From NCBI GenBank assembly GCA_000434735.1, contig FR881291.1:1-28708 (forward strand): DNA of 28,708 nt, read 5' to 3'. Below the pieces are notes generated by a model, which was not told where the DNA came from, did not search any database, and saw only the letters and a list, made by a program, of their open reading frames with translations. The DNA is from Bacteroides sp. CAG:530. Lineage in GTDB: Bacteria > Bacteroidota > Bacteroidia > Bacteroidales > Bacteroidaceae. Positions within the stretch are counted from its first letter, which is position 1. The number at the start of each line of letters is the position of its first letter. Shown here one piece after another: positions 1-7,201 of this stretch. The position numbers and the translations under genes are program-made.

Positions 1-384
1 TCAAGGTTGAAAGAACTGACAAGTCGCAGCAATGGTTGGGGATATGCCAAGAGAAAGCAAAAACTGAAAGAATACATAAGAGGATGGGTCGGTTATTATC
101 ATCTTGCCAATATGAAACGTCTTTTACTTGAAACAGACGAATGGTTAAGACGTAGAATACGCATGTGTATATGGAAGGCTTGGAAGAAAGTCAAGACAAG
201 AGTGGCAAACCTCATTAGATGCGGTATTAATGAATACCAAGCATATGAATGGGGTAATACTCGCAAAGGCTATTGGCGTATAGCTGATAGTCCTGTATTG
301 AAGAGGGCGATAAATAACGATAATCTGCGTTCTGCAGGGTATGCTACTTTAAAGGGGGCGTATCTCGAATGGTACCCAAAATAG
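1..384 (+). CDS. Group II intron reverse transcriptase/maturase, C-terminal part (5' end outside window)
   Basis: The frame is open from base 1, so this is the tail of a longer protein. The TTG at 7 is an internal leucine codon, not a start. The visible residues form the maturase (domain X/GIIM) segment: a basic stretch, WVGYYHLANM, then WLRRRIRMCIWKAWKK, a classic GIIM signature, and YWRIADSPVLKRAINN near the end. The protein would splice its own intron RNA and carry out target-primed reverse transcription. It stops at EWYPK with no HNH endonuclease domain after domain X, which suggests an endonuclease-minus type. The stop codon lies directly against domain V, the usual arrangement for an ORF looped out of domain IV. 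Whether the full protein is intact cannot be seen here. Confidence 0.9.
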   Translation, partial: SRLKELTSRSNGWGYAKRKQKLKEYIRGWVGYYHLANMKRLLLETDEWLRRRIRMCIWKAWKKVKTRVANLIRCGINEYQAYEWGNTRKGYWRIADSPVLKRAINNDNLRSAGYATLKGAYLEWYPK

Positions 385-386
385 GA

Positions 387-478
387 ACCGCCGTATGCCG
401 AACGGCATGTACGGTGGTGTGAGAGGTCGGTAAACACGAAAATAGGAGATAAACACCTATGATTAGTGTTTACCTCCT
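387..478 (+). ncRNA. Group II intron domains V and VI
   Basis: Domain V: ACCGCCGTA (387-395) pairs with TACGGTGGT (410-418) with one G-U pair. A two-base bulge (TG, 408-409) and an upper stem TGCC/GGCA closed by the loop GAAC complete the domain. Aligned on CCGTAT, the catalytic triad is CGC at 389-391 rather than AGC. Domain VI: 444-456 pairs with 466-478 over 13 positions with a single A/C mismatch and a nine-base loop. These foldings were made by eye; the precise branch-point adenosine was not assigned. Confidence 0.85.
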
Positions 479-497
479 ACTCGATTGAATCCTTAGA

Positions 498-833
498 TTA
501 TTCCACTTGGCCTAAAGAGTTACCGTATTCCATTTCTCCTTGAACAACAAAGAATACGTCGTCCGGATTAAATGGACCCATTCCGTCTTTTGCCGACTCC
601 TTGACTACGTAGTTTACAATTTCATCTTGGTCGATGTTGATGTAACCTTCTTCGTCAGGCTGAGCGTCGAGACAGCCGCTGGTGGTATAATAGTCTACTA
701 TCAAATCGAGGATATAATACAAATCATCATCTGTAAAATTATCCTTGATTTCTTGAGGCAAATAGTTCTTGATGAACTCGATGGTCTTTTCATCGTCCTC
801 ATCTTCCAGTAAGAAATCGTCTTCTAATCCCAT
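498..833 (-). CDS. Small acidic protein of unknown function, last gene of the dnaE-trxA operon
   Basis: The 111-residue protein is strongly acidic, especially at the N-terminus (MGLEDDFLLEDEDDEKT). It has no signal peptide, membrane helix or recognisable catalytic motif. The middle is predicted helical (YYILDLIVDYYTTSG), followed by YINIDQDEIVNYVVKESAKDG. I recognise no named family; it reads like a conserved Bacteroidales hypothetical protein. It starts 21 bp downstream of the trxA stop on the same strand, so it is probably cotranscribed with dnaE and trxA. A group II intron ends about 12 bp past its stop, on the opposite strand, so the operon's native terminator may have been displaced. A link to thioredoxin is suggested only by position. 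Confidence 0.75.
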   Translation of the reverse strand: MGLEDDFLLEDEDDEKTIEFIKNYLPQEIKDNFTDDDLYYILDLIVDYYTTSGCLDAQPDEEGYINIDQDEIVNYVVKESAKDGMGPFNPDDVFFVVQGEMEYGNSLGQVE

Positions 834-854
834 AGTCTCAGATTTTAAAAATGA

Positions 855-1172
855 TTATTTCAACAATGCTTCAATTTTCTCTTTCAACGCAGCCTTAGTT
901 GTAGCGCCAACTTGCTTGTCTACTACTTCTCCGTTCTTGATGAACAATACTGTAGGAATGTTACGTACGCCGAACTGTCCTGGAAGTTCGTCATTTTCGT
1001 CTACGTCGCATTTACCGATGTTTACAGTATCTTTATATTCTTCAGCCAACTCTTCGATGAATGGAGCGATCATTTTGCAAGGTCCGCACCAAGTTGCCCA
1101 AAAGTCTAATACAACAGGTTTTCCTTCGGCTACGATAGCTTCGAAATTGTCGTCTTTAATATTCAATGCCAT
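855..1172 (-). CDS. trxA: Thioredoxin
   Basis: The 105-residue protein is the usual single-domain thioredoxin length. The redox site WCGPCK is at residues 28-33 (cysteines 29 and 32), preceded by VVLDFWAT, and the cis-proline loop is seen in VRNIPTVLFIKNGE. There is no signal peptide, so it acts in the cytoplasm, where it reduces protein disulfides with electrons from thioredoxin reductase. The gene lies 43 bp after dnaE on the same strand and 21 bp before a small acidic protein gene, consistent with one operon. No separate promoter matching the Bacteroidetes consensus was found in the 43-bp gap. Confidence 0.97.
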   Translation of the reverse strand: MALNIKDDNFEAIVAEGKPVVLDFWATWCGPCKMIAPFIEELAEEYKDTVNIGKCDVDENDELPGQFGVRNIPTVLFIKNGEVVDKQVGATTKAALKEKIEALLK

Positions 1173-1215
1173 ATCTTTTAAATTTAGGTTATAATGTTCT
1201 TATGCAAATATAGGA

Positions 1216-4200
1216 TTAATTTATTTTATAATCCAATTGCGGCCTGTTTTTTATATAAATTACGATATCCTTTTTCAGGGATACTTTCATTGTGCGCGAC
1301 TGCATGCTTACACGGTTTTGTCCGTCGTCATCGCAAATAACGAACGATAGGTCAACTTTTCCGGGGTTATTACGTATCAGTTCGCTGAATTCTAGCACGA
1401 ACTCGTTGGTAATAAACGATAGCGGAACGCTGACGGTGATTTTCTGTATATCGTCGTCTTTTACGTCGGATAGCAGTTTTACACCGTTTATCTTCACTTC
1501 CCATTCGTCTGGTTGCCACTTGCGTGGCTGGCATTTACCTATAAGATAAAGGAACATGCCTTCGGCAAAATAGTTTTTCTTGCCTACCCAGTCGTCGCCG
1601 AAGAATACAAATTCGGCCGCTCCAGAGAAATCCTCCATCTTTACACGTCCGTACGGACTTCCTTTCTTGGTCATGCCTTCTTTTACGGCAGTTACTATAC
1701 CGCCCAATATCAAGTCATGATTCTGAAGCGGAGTAAGGTCGACCAAGTCGGCCATCTTAGCGTTACACATCTTTTCGAGAATCGGAATGTATTCGTCCAG
1801 CGGATGTGCCGAAAGATAAATGCCCACCAAATCTCTTTCTTTGTTCAGTCGTTCCAGATTACCCCATTCGGGTGCCGATATAATTTCCGGAGTGGCTATC
1901 TCTACCGCATGTTCGCCTCCGAACAGTGAGTTCGCTGCGGCGTTCATGTCGGCTTGATATTTGTTGCCGTACTTCACCAATACGTCTGAGAACGATTCGT
2001 CTTTAGCATTCTTTGCGAAGAAATCCTCGCGCTTTATGCCAGGGAAACTATCGAATCCGCCGGCCAAGGCAAGATTCTCTATATTCTTACGGTTGCAAGC
2101 CGAGAGGTTTACACGCTGAACGAAGTCGAATATATCTTTGAATAGTCCATTCTTCTTGCGCTCCGTAAGTATACTTTGCACGGCAGCTTCGCCCACACCC
2201 TTTATCGCTCCCAGTCCGAAACGGATATCGCCGTGGCGGTTTACTGAGAACTTAAGGTTACTTTCGTTTACATCAGGACCTAATACGCTGATGCCTGTAG
2301 CCTTACATTCATCCATCAGCTTAGTGATTTCGGTGATGTTCGAAATGTTTCGGCTCATGGTAGCAGCCATATATTCTGAAGCGTAGTTAGCTTTTAGGTA
2401 TGCCGTTTGATAAGCCACCCAAGAGTAGCAAGTAGCGTGACTCTTGTTGAAGGCGTACGATGCGAACTTCTCCCAGTCGGCCCAAATCTTTTCGAGTACT
2501 TTCGGGTCGTGTCCGTTCTTCTTTCCTCCCTCAATGAATTTAGGCTTCATCGCGTCTACGATGGCTTTCTTCTTCTTACCCATCGCTTTACGGAGGGCAT
2601 CACTCTCACCACGAGTAAAGTTGGCCAACTGTCGCGACAAAAGCATCACCTGCTCCTGATAGACAGTAATACCATATGTATCCTTCAGGTATTTCTCCAT
2701 GCAGGGGATATCGTACTTTATCTCTTCGCGTCCGTTCTTACGAGCGATGAACGAAGGAATGTAGTCCATCGGTCCCGGACGGTAAAGGGCATTCATGGCG
2801 ATAATATCCTCGAAAGTGGTAGGCTGCAGTTCGCGCAGATACTTCTGCATACCTCCCGATTCGAACTGGAATGTACCGATGGTTCGTCCTTCACTATAAA
2901 GCTGATAGGTTATGGGGTCGTCTATCGGAATTTTGTCGATATCGAGTACGATGCCTTTACTGTCGCGTATATTCTCAATAGCTTCTTTTATAATAGAAAG
3001 GGTCTTCAGACCCAAGAAGTCCATCTTAATCAATCCGGTATCTTCGATTACTGAACCTTCGTATTGGGTAACGAGCATCTTCTCGCCAGTTTCTTTGTCA
3101 TCGGCTGTACTTACAGGCACCCAGTCGGTTATATCGTCACGGCAGATGATGGTACCGCACGCATGCACACCGGTATTTCGCACGTTGCCTTCCAGCATCT
3201 TGGCGTACTTTATAGTATCACGCAATATCGGGTCGGGCGAAACTTCGGCTGCCTGAAGCTCTGGCACATATGCGATGGCGTTAGGCAGATTCATCTTTTT
3301 ATCGGGAATCTTGTCGGGGATAAGCTTACACAGACGGTCGGATTCCGACAGCGGCAACTTCTGCACGCGTGCAACGTCTTTTATCGCCAGCTTGGTAGCC
3401 ATGGTACCGTATGTAATAATATGTGCTACCTTCTCCTGTCCGTACTTTTCGGTTACCCAGTTAAGCACTCGTCCGCGTCCGTCATCATCGAAATCCACGT
3501 CGATATCAGGCAATGAAATACGGTCGGGGTTAAGGAAACGCTCAAACAATAAGTCATACTTGATAGGGTCGATTTGAGTGATACCCAAACAGTATGCTAC
3601 CGCCGAACCTGCAGCCGAACCACGACCGGGACCAACAGATACGTCCAATTGGTTACGAGCCGCCGAGATAAAGTCTTGCACGATAAGGAAGTATCCAGGG
3701 AAACCCATGGTCTTCATGATATGCAGCTCGAACTTGATACGCTCTTTCACTTCATCAGTCAGCTCTTTTCCATAGCGCACCTTGGCACCGTCGTATGCTA
3801 ACTTAGCCAGATAATCAGCTTCCAGCTTGATACGATAGAGCTTGTCATAACCTCCTAAGCGTTCTATCTTAGCCTTACCTGCGTCTTCGTCCATCACCAC
3901 ATTGCCGTTTTCGTCTTGGGTGAACTCATCGAACAAATCTTTCTCTGTAAGTCGCTCACGATATTCCGCCTCTGTTCCGAAGTCTTCGGGAATGGCGAAT
4001 GTAGGCATGATAGGAGCGTGGTCGATAGAGTAGAACTCCACTTGGTCGCATATGTCGCAAGTGTTAGAAAGCGCTTCGGGCACGTCGGCGAATATCTCGT
4101 TCATCTCTTCGCGAGTCTTCATCCACTCCTGTTTGGTGTAAAGCATACGGTTTGGGTCGTCTAAGTCCTTACCCGTACTTAAACAAATCAATCGGTCGTG

Positions 4201-5013
4201 CGCTTCGGCGTTTTCTTCGTCTACGAAATGCACGTCGTTGGTACATACCAACTTTATATTATATTTCTTGGAGTATTCTATCAGCTTCTCGTTTACCTGC
4301 TGCTGAAGCTTGTATGTCTCGTGGTTTGCTCGCGGAACATTAGCCTTATGCCGCTGCAACTCTAAGTAATAATTGTCACCAAAAAGATTTTTATACCATT
4401 GGATAGCCTCTTCCGCCTCGGCGTATTGTCCTGCCAAGATACGTCTCGGCACTTCACCACCGATACATGCCGAGCAGACAATCAATCCCTCGTGATACTT
4501 CTCTAGTTCCACACGGTCTGTACGCGGACGCATATAAAATCCCTTGGTCCACGCTTTCGAAACCAGTTTTATCAGGTTATGATAACCTTGGGCATTCTTC
4601 GCGAGCACCACTAAGTGATAACCACTTTGGTCGGGCTTTCCGTTTTTATCCTCCAGACGATTTCGTGCCACATACATTTCGCATCCGAAGATAGGCTTGA
4701 AGAGTTTTTTCTTGGCAGCCTCAAGTTGTTCACGGCACGACGCTATTTCGGCTTCCGGATTGTCTACCGCTTCCTTTCCGCTCTCTAAGGCTCCGATTCT
4801 TTTTTTCAGGCTCTTTATTTCTCCGTTCGTATCGCCATTCTTCTTGTTTACGTAGTTGAAGAACTCCTTAATGCCGAACATATCTCCATGGTCGGTAACG
4901 GCTATACCGCGCATACCGTTGGCTATAGCCTTATCTACCAGGCGGGGGATAGAAGCTTGTCCGTCCAATATTGAGTACTGAGTATGAACATGTAAGTGTA
5001 CAAAATCTTGCAT
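1216..5013 (-). CDS. dnaE: DNA polymerase III alpha subunit (replicative polymerase)
   Basis: The 1265-residue protein is a DnaE-type C-family polymerase. The N-terminal PHP domain begins HLHVHTQYSILDG (residues 6-18) and VTDHGDMFG (39-47), so the metal-binding HxH and DHG residues are kept. The catalytic palm carries GPGRGSAAGS (461-470) and the aspartate motif PDIDVDFD (502-509), with a further aspartate in LIKMDFLGLK. The C-terminal part has an OB-fold segment (LILGGIVTAVKEGMTKKGSP). A charged insert at about residues 57-103, rich in Lys, Glu and Ala and probably coiled coil, lies between the DHG motif and FKPIFGCEMYV. The protein forms the core of the replication holoenzyme. It is the first gene of the operon with trxA, driven by a consensus promoter 79 bp or more upstream. 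Confidence 0.97.
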   Translation of the reverse strand: MQDFVHLHVHTQYSILDGQASIPRLVDKAIANGMRGIAVTDHGDMFGIKEFFNYVNKKNGDTNGEIKSLKKRIGALESGKEAVDNPEAEIASCREQLEAAKKKLFKPIFGCEMYVARNRLEDKNGKPDQSGYHLVVLAKNAQGYHNLIKLVSKAWTKGFYMRPRTDRVELEKYHEGLIVCSACIGGEVPRRILAGQYAEAEEAIQWYKNLFGDNYYLELQRHKANVPRANHETYKLQQQVNEKLIEYSKKYNIKLVCTNDVHFVDEENAEAHDRLICLSTGKDLDDPNRMLYTKQEWMKTREEMNEIFADVPEALSNTCDICDQVEFYSIDHAPIMPTFAIPEDFGTEAEYRERLTEKDLFDEFTQDENGNVVMDEDAGKAKIERLGGYDKLYRIKLEADYLAKLAYDGAKVRYGKELTDEVKERIKFELHIMKTMGFPGYFLIVQDFISAARNQLDVSVGPGRGSAAGSAVAYCLGITQIDPIKYDLLFERFLNPDRISLPDIDVDFDDDGRGRVLNWVTEKYGQEKVAHIITYGTMATKLAIKDVARVQKLPLSESDRLCKLIPDKIPDKKMNLPNAIAYVPELQAAEVSPDPILRDTIKYAKMLEGNVRNTGVHACGTIICRDDITDWVPVSTADDKETGEKMLVTQYEGSVIEDTGLIKMDFLGLKTLSIIKEAIENIRDSKGIVLDIDKIPIDDPITYQLYSEGRTIGTFQFESGGMQKYLRELQPTTFEDIIAMNALYRPGPMDYIPSFIARKNGREEIKYDIPCMEKYLKDTYGITVYQEQVMLLSRQLANFTRGESDALRKAMGKKKKAIVDAMKPKFIEGGKKNGHDPKVLEKIWADWEKFASYAFNKSHATCYSWVAYQTAYLKANYASEYMAATMSRNISNITEITKLMDECKATGISVLGPDVNESNLKFSVNRHGDIRFGLGAIKGVGEAAVQSILTERKKNGLFKDIFDFVQRVNLSACNRKNIENLALAGGFDSFPGIKREDFFAKNAKDESFSDVLVKYGNKYQADMNAAANSLFGGEHAVEIATPEIISAPEWGNLERLNKERDLVGIYLSAHPLDEYIPILEKMCNAKMADLVDLTPLQNHDLILGGIVTAVKEGMTKKGSPYGRVKMEDFSGAAEFVFFGDDWVGKKNYFAEGMFLYLIGKCQPRKWQPDEWEVKINGVKLLSDVKDDDIQKITVSVPLSFITNEFVLEFSELIRNNPGKVDLSFVICDDDGQNRVSMQSRTMKVSLKKDIVIYIKNRPQLDYKIN

Positions 5014-5091
5014 CTGTCTTGTTTTTTAATTTGTGCACATGGCAATTATAAATTCAGATAATCTTAATTATCTACAAGCCATAATAAGTTC

Positions 5092-5123
5092 CAAAGATAC
5101 CTCAGATTTACGAACATCGCAAA
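5092..5123 (-). promoter_or_regulatory. Bacteroidetes-type promoter of the dnaE operon
   Basis: On the minus strand TTTG (5120-5123) is followed by 20 bp and then TATCTTTG (5092-5099). This matches the primary sigma factor consensus of Bacteroidetes (TTTG, 19-21 bp, TAnnTTTG) exactly. Transcription should start near 5085, leaving a leader of about 70 nt before dnaE. It lies back to back with the psd promoter at 5193-5224. Confidence 0.75.
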
Positions 5124-5192
5124 ACAAAATGCTAAAACTTATGCTTAATGATATGTATATAGGCGTGAATGCAACAATAAAATAGGCGTTTA

Positions 5193-5224
5193 TTTGCATG
5201 ATTCTTAAAATACATATATTTTTG
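5193..5224 (+). promoter_or_regulatory. Bacteroidetes-type promoter of the psd-pssA operon
   Basis: TTTG (5193-5196), 20 bp, then TATTTTTG (5217-5224) matches the -33/-7 consensus. A start of transcription near 5231 would leave a leader of only about 18 nt before the ATG at 5249. Confidence 0.75.
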
Positions 5225-5248
5225 CACGATAATATAATGTGACTTTGT

Positions 5249-5953
5249 ATGACCCAAATGACTAAAATCAAAAAAATAAAGAAAATAAAGAAAATTCGTC
5301 TTCACCGTGAAGGTACACATATATTAATAACCGGTGCAATTTTATTACTTCTTATTAATCTTGCTTTATACTGGGGAATAGAGTGTAAAATACCTTTCTA
5401 CGTTATGGCGGGTATCAGCGTTATCGTGTATGCGTTGATGTTGAATTTCTTTCAATGTCCTATTCGCCTTTTCGAGGGAAATACAGAAGGGGTAGTAGTA
5501 GCTCCTGCCGATGGTAAGGTAGTAGTGATTGAAGAGGTAGACGAGCATGAGGTGTTTCACGACAAGCGATTGATGATTTCCATATTTATGAGCATTACCA
5601 ATGTGCATGCCAACTGGTATCCGGTAGACGGAACCGTGCGTCACGTAGCTCATCATAACGGACGTTTCATGAAAGCGTGGCTCCCTAAGGCGAGCACAGA
5701 GAACGAACGTTCTACAGTGGTTATCGATACTCCACAAGGACATACCATCATGGCGCGTCAGATAGCCGGAGCTGTAGCACGACGAATCGTGACTTATGCA
5801 GAACCTAATGAAGATTGCTTCATCGACGAGCATATGGGATTCATTAAATTCGGTTCACGTGTTGACGTGTATTTACCATTAGGAACTGAGGTTTGTGTAA
5901 AGATGGGGCAGAAGACTACCGGAAACCAAACTATCATAGCCAAACTTAAATAA
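5249..5953 (+). CDS. psd: Phosphatidylserine decarboxylase proenzyme
   Basis: The 234-residue protein is of the short, pyruvoyl-dependent type that makes phosphatidylethanolamine from phosphatidylserine at the inner membrane. Two hydrophobic stretches (about 24-42 and 49-68) anchor the N-terminus. Conserved blocks are VVVAPADGKVV (82-92), FMSITNVHANWYPVDG (113-128) and the self-cleavage site KFGSRVDVY. There the chain should split between Gly202 and Ser203 and the serine become the pyruvoyl group. The N-terminus is a run of KIK repeats encoded by a 9-bp tandem repeat. A second ATG three codons downstream (5258) is an equally possible start. pssA, the preceding step of the pathway, follows 31 bp later, and the order of enzymes supports the assignment. 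Confidence 0.95.
   Translation: MTQMTKIKKIKKIKKIRLHREGTHILITGAILLLLINLALYWGIECKIPFYVMAGISVIVYALMLNFFQCPIRLFEGNTEGVVVAPADGKVVVIEEVDEHEVFHDKRLMISIFMSITNVHANWYPVDGTVRHVAHHNGRFMKAWLPKASTENERSTVVIDTPQGHTIMARQIAGAVARRIVTYAEPNEDCFIDEHMGFIKFGSRVDVYLPLGTEVCVKMGQKTTGNQTIIAKLK
5264..5290 (+). repeat. Short in-frame 9-bp tandem repeat in the psd 5' coding region
   Basis: AAAATAAAG occurs twice without a gap (5273-5281, 5282-5290), flanked by the degenerate copies AAAATCAAA and AAAATTCGT. It encodes the basic KIK repeats ahead of the first hydrophobic segment. Unit gain or loss would keep the frame. Confidence 0.8.
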
Positions 5954-5970
5954 GACTTAACGACAAAAAC

Positions 5971-5976
5971 AGGAGG
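5971..5976 (+). promoter_or_regulatory. Perfect Shine-Dalgarno site before pssA
   Basis: AGGAGG lies 8 nt before the pssA ATG. Most other starts in the window have only A/T-rich leaders, as is normal in Bacteroidetes, so this site stands out. Confidence 0.7.
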
Positions 5977-5984
5977 CAGAGAAT

Positions 5985-6692
5985 ATGGCTAACATAATAC
6001 GCAGAAGCATTCCGAATACGCTTACAAGTTGCAATCTATTTTCGGGATGTGTGGCTTGCTATATGGCGTTTCAAGGAAATTACGCTGTAGCGTTCGCTTT
6101 TATTATATTAGGTGCTACTTTCGATTTCTTCGATGGTATGACAGCCCGATTGCTGCACGTATCATCGCCTATAGGTAAAGAACTCGATTCGTTGGCCGAT
6201 GACATAACCTTCGGTATAGCTCCTGCCGCCATTGCATTTAGCCTTTTCAAAGAGGTTAGCTATCCTGCTTTTATGCAGCCGATAGAGTATCTTATGCCTT
6301 ATACTGCATTCCTTATATCTGTATTCTCTGCTTTGCGCTTGGCAAAGTTCAATATCGATACCCGTCAGACCAGTTCTTTTATCGGAATGCCTACTCCGGC
6401 CAATGCCTTGTTCTGGGGATCGTTGGTTACGGGCGAACATGACTTTTTGGTATCGGAGCATTTTAATGCCATATACCTATTTATATTAGTAGTGATAATG
6501 TCGTTTTTGCTTGTTGCCGAATTGCCAATGTTCTCTCTAAAGTTCAAGAACCTGTCATGGCAGAGCAATAAGGTAAGCTACATATTTCTCATCGTAAGCA
6601 TCCCGTTGATTGCCGTATTCCGTTTAAGCGGTTTCGCTGCAGTCATACTGTGGTATGTCATACTGTCGCTCGTGACTTATAAAAAAGCCTAA
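5985..6692 (+). CDS. pssA: CDP-diacylglycerol-serine O-phosphatidyltransferase
   Basis: The 235-residue integral membrane enzyme joins CDP-diacylglycerol and serine to give phosphatidylserine, the substrate of the decarboxylase encoded just upstream. The CDP-alcohol phosphotransferase motif is complete: Asp50-Gly51, Ala54-Arg55, Gly64, Asp68 and Asp72 (DGMTARLL, then GKELDSLAD). Several hydrophobic helices surround it. The start at 5985 is fixed by a full Shine-Dalgarno AGGAGG (5971-5976) with an 8-nt spacer, which is unusual for this phylum. The gene lies between psd and a small membrane protein gene, probably in one transcript. Confidence 0.96.
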   Translation: MANIIRRSIPNTLTSCNLFSGCVACYMAFQGNYAVAFAFIILGATFDFFDGMTARLLHVSSPIGKELDSLADDITFGIAPAAIAFSLFKEVSYPAFMQPIEYLMPYTAFLISVFSALRLAKFNIDTRQTSSFIGMPTPANALFWGSLVTGEHDFLVSEHFNAIYLFILVVIMSFLLVAELPMFSLKFKNLSWQSNKVSYIFLIVSIPLIAVFRLSGFAAVILWYVILSLVTYKKA

Positions 6693-6741
6693 ACCGTAGA
6701 GCGGTGGCACGGTTGTTGTTCTATTAATCTAAAAACAAACA

Positions 6742-7032
6742 ATGACTATATTTTTTCCAATTATAGGATTTATCCTATTAATAATACTGGTATTTATCGT
6801 TATCGGACTTACCATCTTATCTAAAGTTATCAAAACCATTTTAGGACTCGGGCAGAAAATTACCGGAAAGAAGCCGTCGTCTGCTTATACTTCGTCGGGC
6901 CGTAACGACGGTCAGGCTGATACGTCGTATACTTCTGCTGATAATACGAGCCGTGATTCCGTTAAAAAGAAGAAAGTATTCGATTCTGACGAAGGCGAAT
7001 ACGTCGATTTTGAAGAAATAAAAAACAAGTAG
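6742..7032 (+). CDS. Small single-span membrane protein (DUF4834-like)
   Basis: The 96-residue protein begins with a hydrophobic helix (FFPIIGFILLIILVFIVIG, about residues 4-22). A short linker with GLGQKITGKK follows, then a serine-, threonine- and tyrosine-rich, low-complexity polar region, ending in an acidic/lysine tail (FDSDEGEYVDFEEIKNK). The N-terminal helix would place the polar tail in the cytoplasm or periplasm; the orientation cannot be read. It resembles the DUF4834 proteins of Bacteroidales, a match made from memory and not searched. It lies 49 bp after pssA on the same strand, so a role linked to phospholipid synthesis is possible, but only from position. Confidence 0.7.
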   Translation: MTIFFPIIGFILLIILVFIVIGLTILSKVIKTILGLGQKITGKKPSSAYTSSGRNDGQADTSYTSADNTSRDSVKKKKVFDSDEGEYVDFEEIKNK

Positions 7033-7083
7033 TTTTTTATCCATAGACCGTATATATATGTTGTACGGCATAAAAGATGTATA

Positions 7084-7128
7084 AGAATTGTGTTTTGTAC
7101 AAAAAGGGATAGTTTTATGTACAATTCT
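7084..7128. promoter_or_regulatory. Inverted repeats upstream of susC, candidate operator
   Basis: AGAATTGT (7084-7091) and ACAATTCT (7121-7128) form an 8-bp inverted repeat. Within the region lies the perfect 12-bp palindrome TTTTGTACAAAA (7093-7104), and TGTACA recurs at 7118-7123, 22 bp after the first TGTACA (7096-7101). These sit 75-120 bp upstream of the susC start. No good -33/-7 promoter was found here, so the role is a guess. Confidence 0.35.
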
Positions 7129-7201
7129 AGATGTTAAGATGTCGTAAATAAATCCATTCTTGCACCACAAGAACAATTTTTATCATTTTTAATTTAATAT
7201 T

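Larger units (their letters stand above)
1..485 (+). mobile_element. Group II intron, 3' portion (truncated by window start)
   Basis: The window opens inside a group II intron: the C-terminal part of its maturase is followed at once by structured RNA with the form of domains V and VI. The intron 3' end should lie near 485 (an AT after ACTCG), inferred from the usual AY ending and the distance from domain VI. It is in plus orientation, antisense to the trx operon, and ends about 12 bp beyond the stop of the acidic protein gene at 498. The 5' end, the 5' exon and most of the reverse transcriptase lie outside the window. Confidence 0.88.

Noticed and set aside
2407..3054. Plus-strand open frame of 215 codons inside dnaE
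   Set aside because: Antisense shadow of the polymerase catalytic region, whose motifs are intact on the minus strand.
7157..7173. TTCTTG/CAAGAA hairpin just before susC
   Set aside because: Only six pairs and AT-rich; too weak to call a regulatory RNA without further support.
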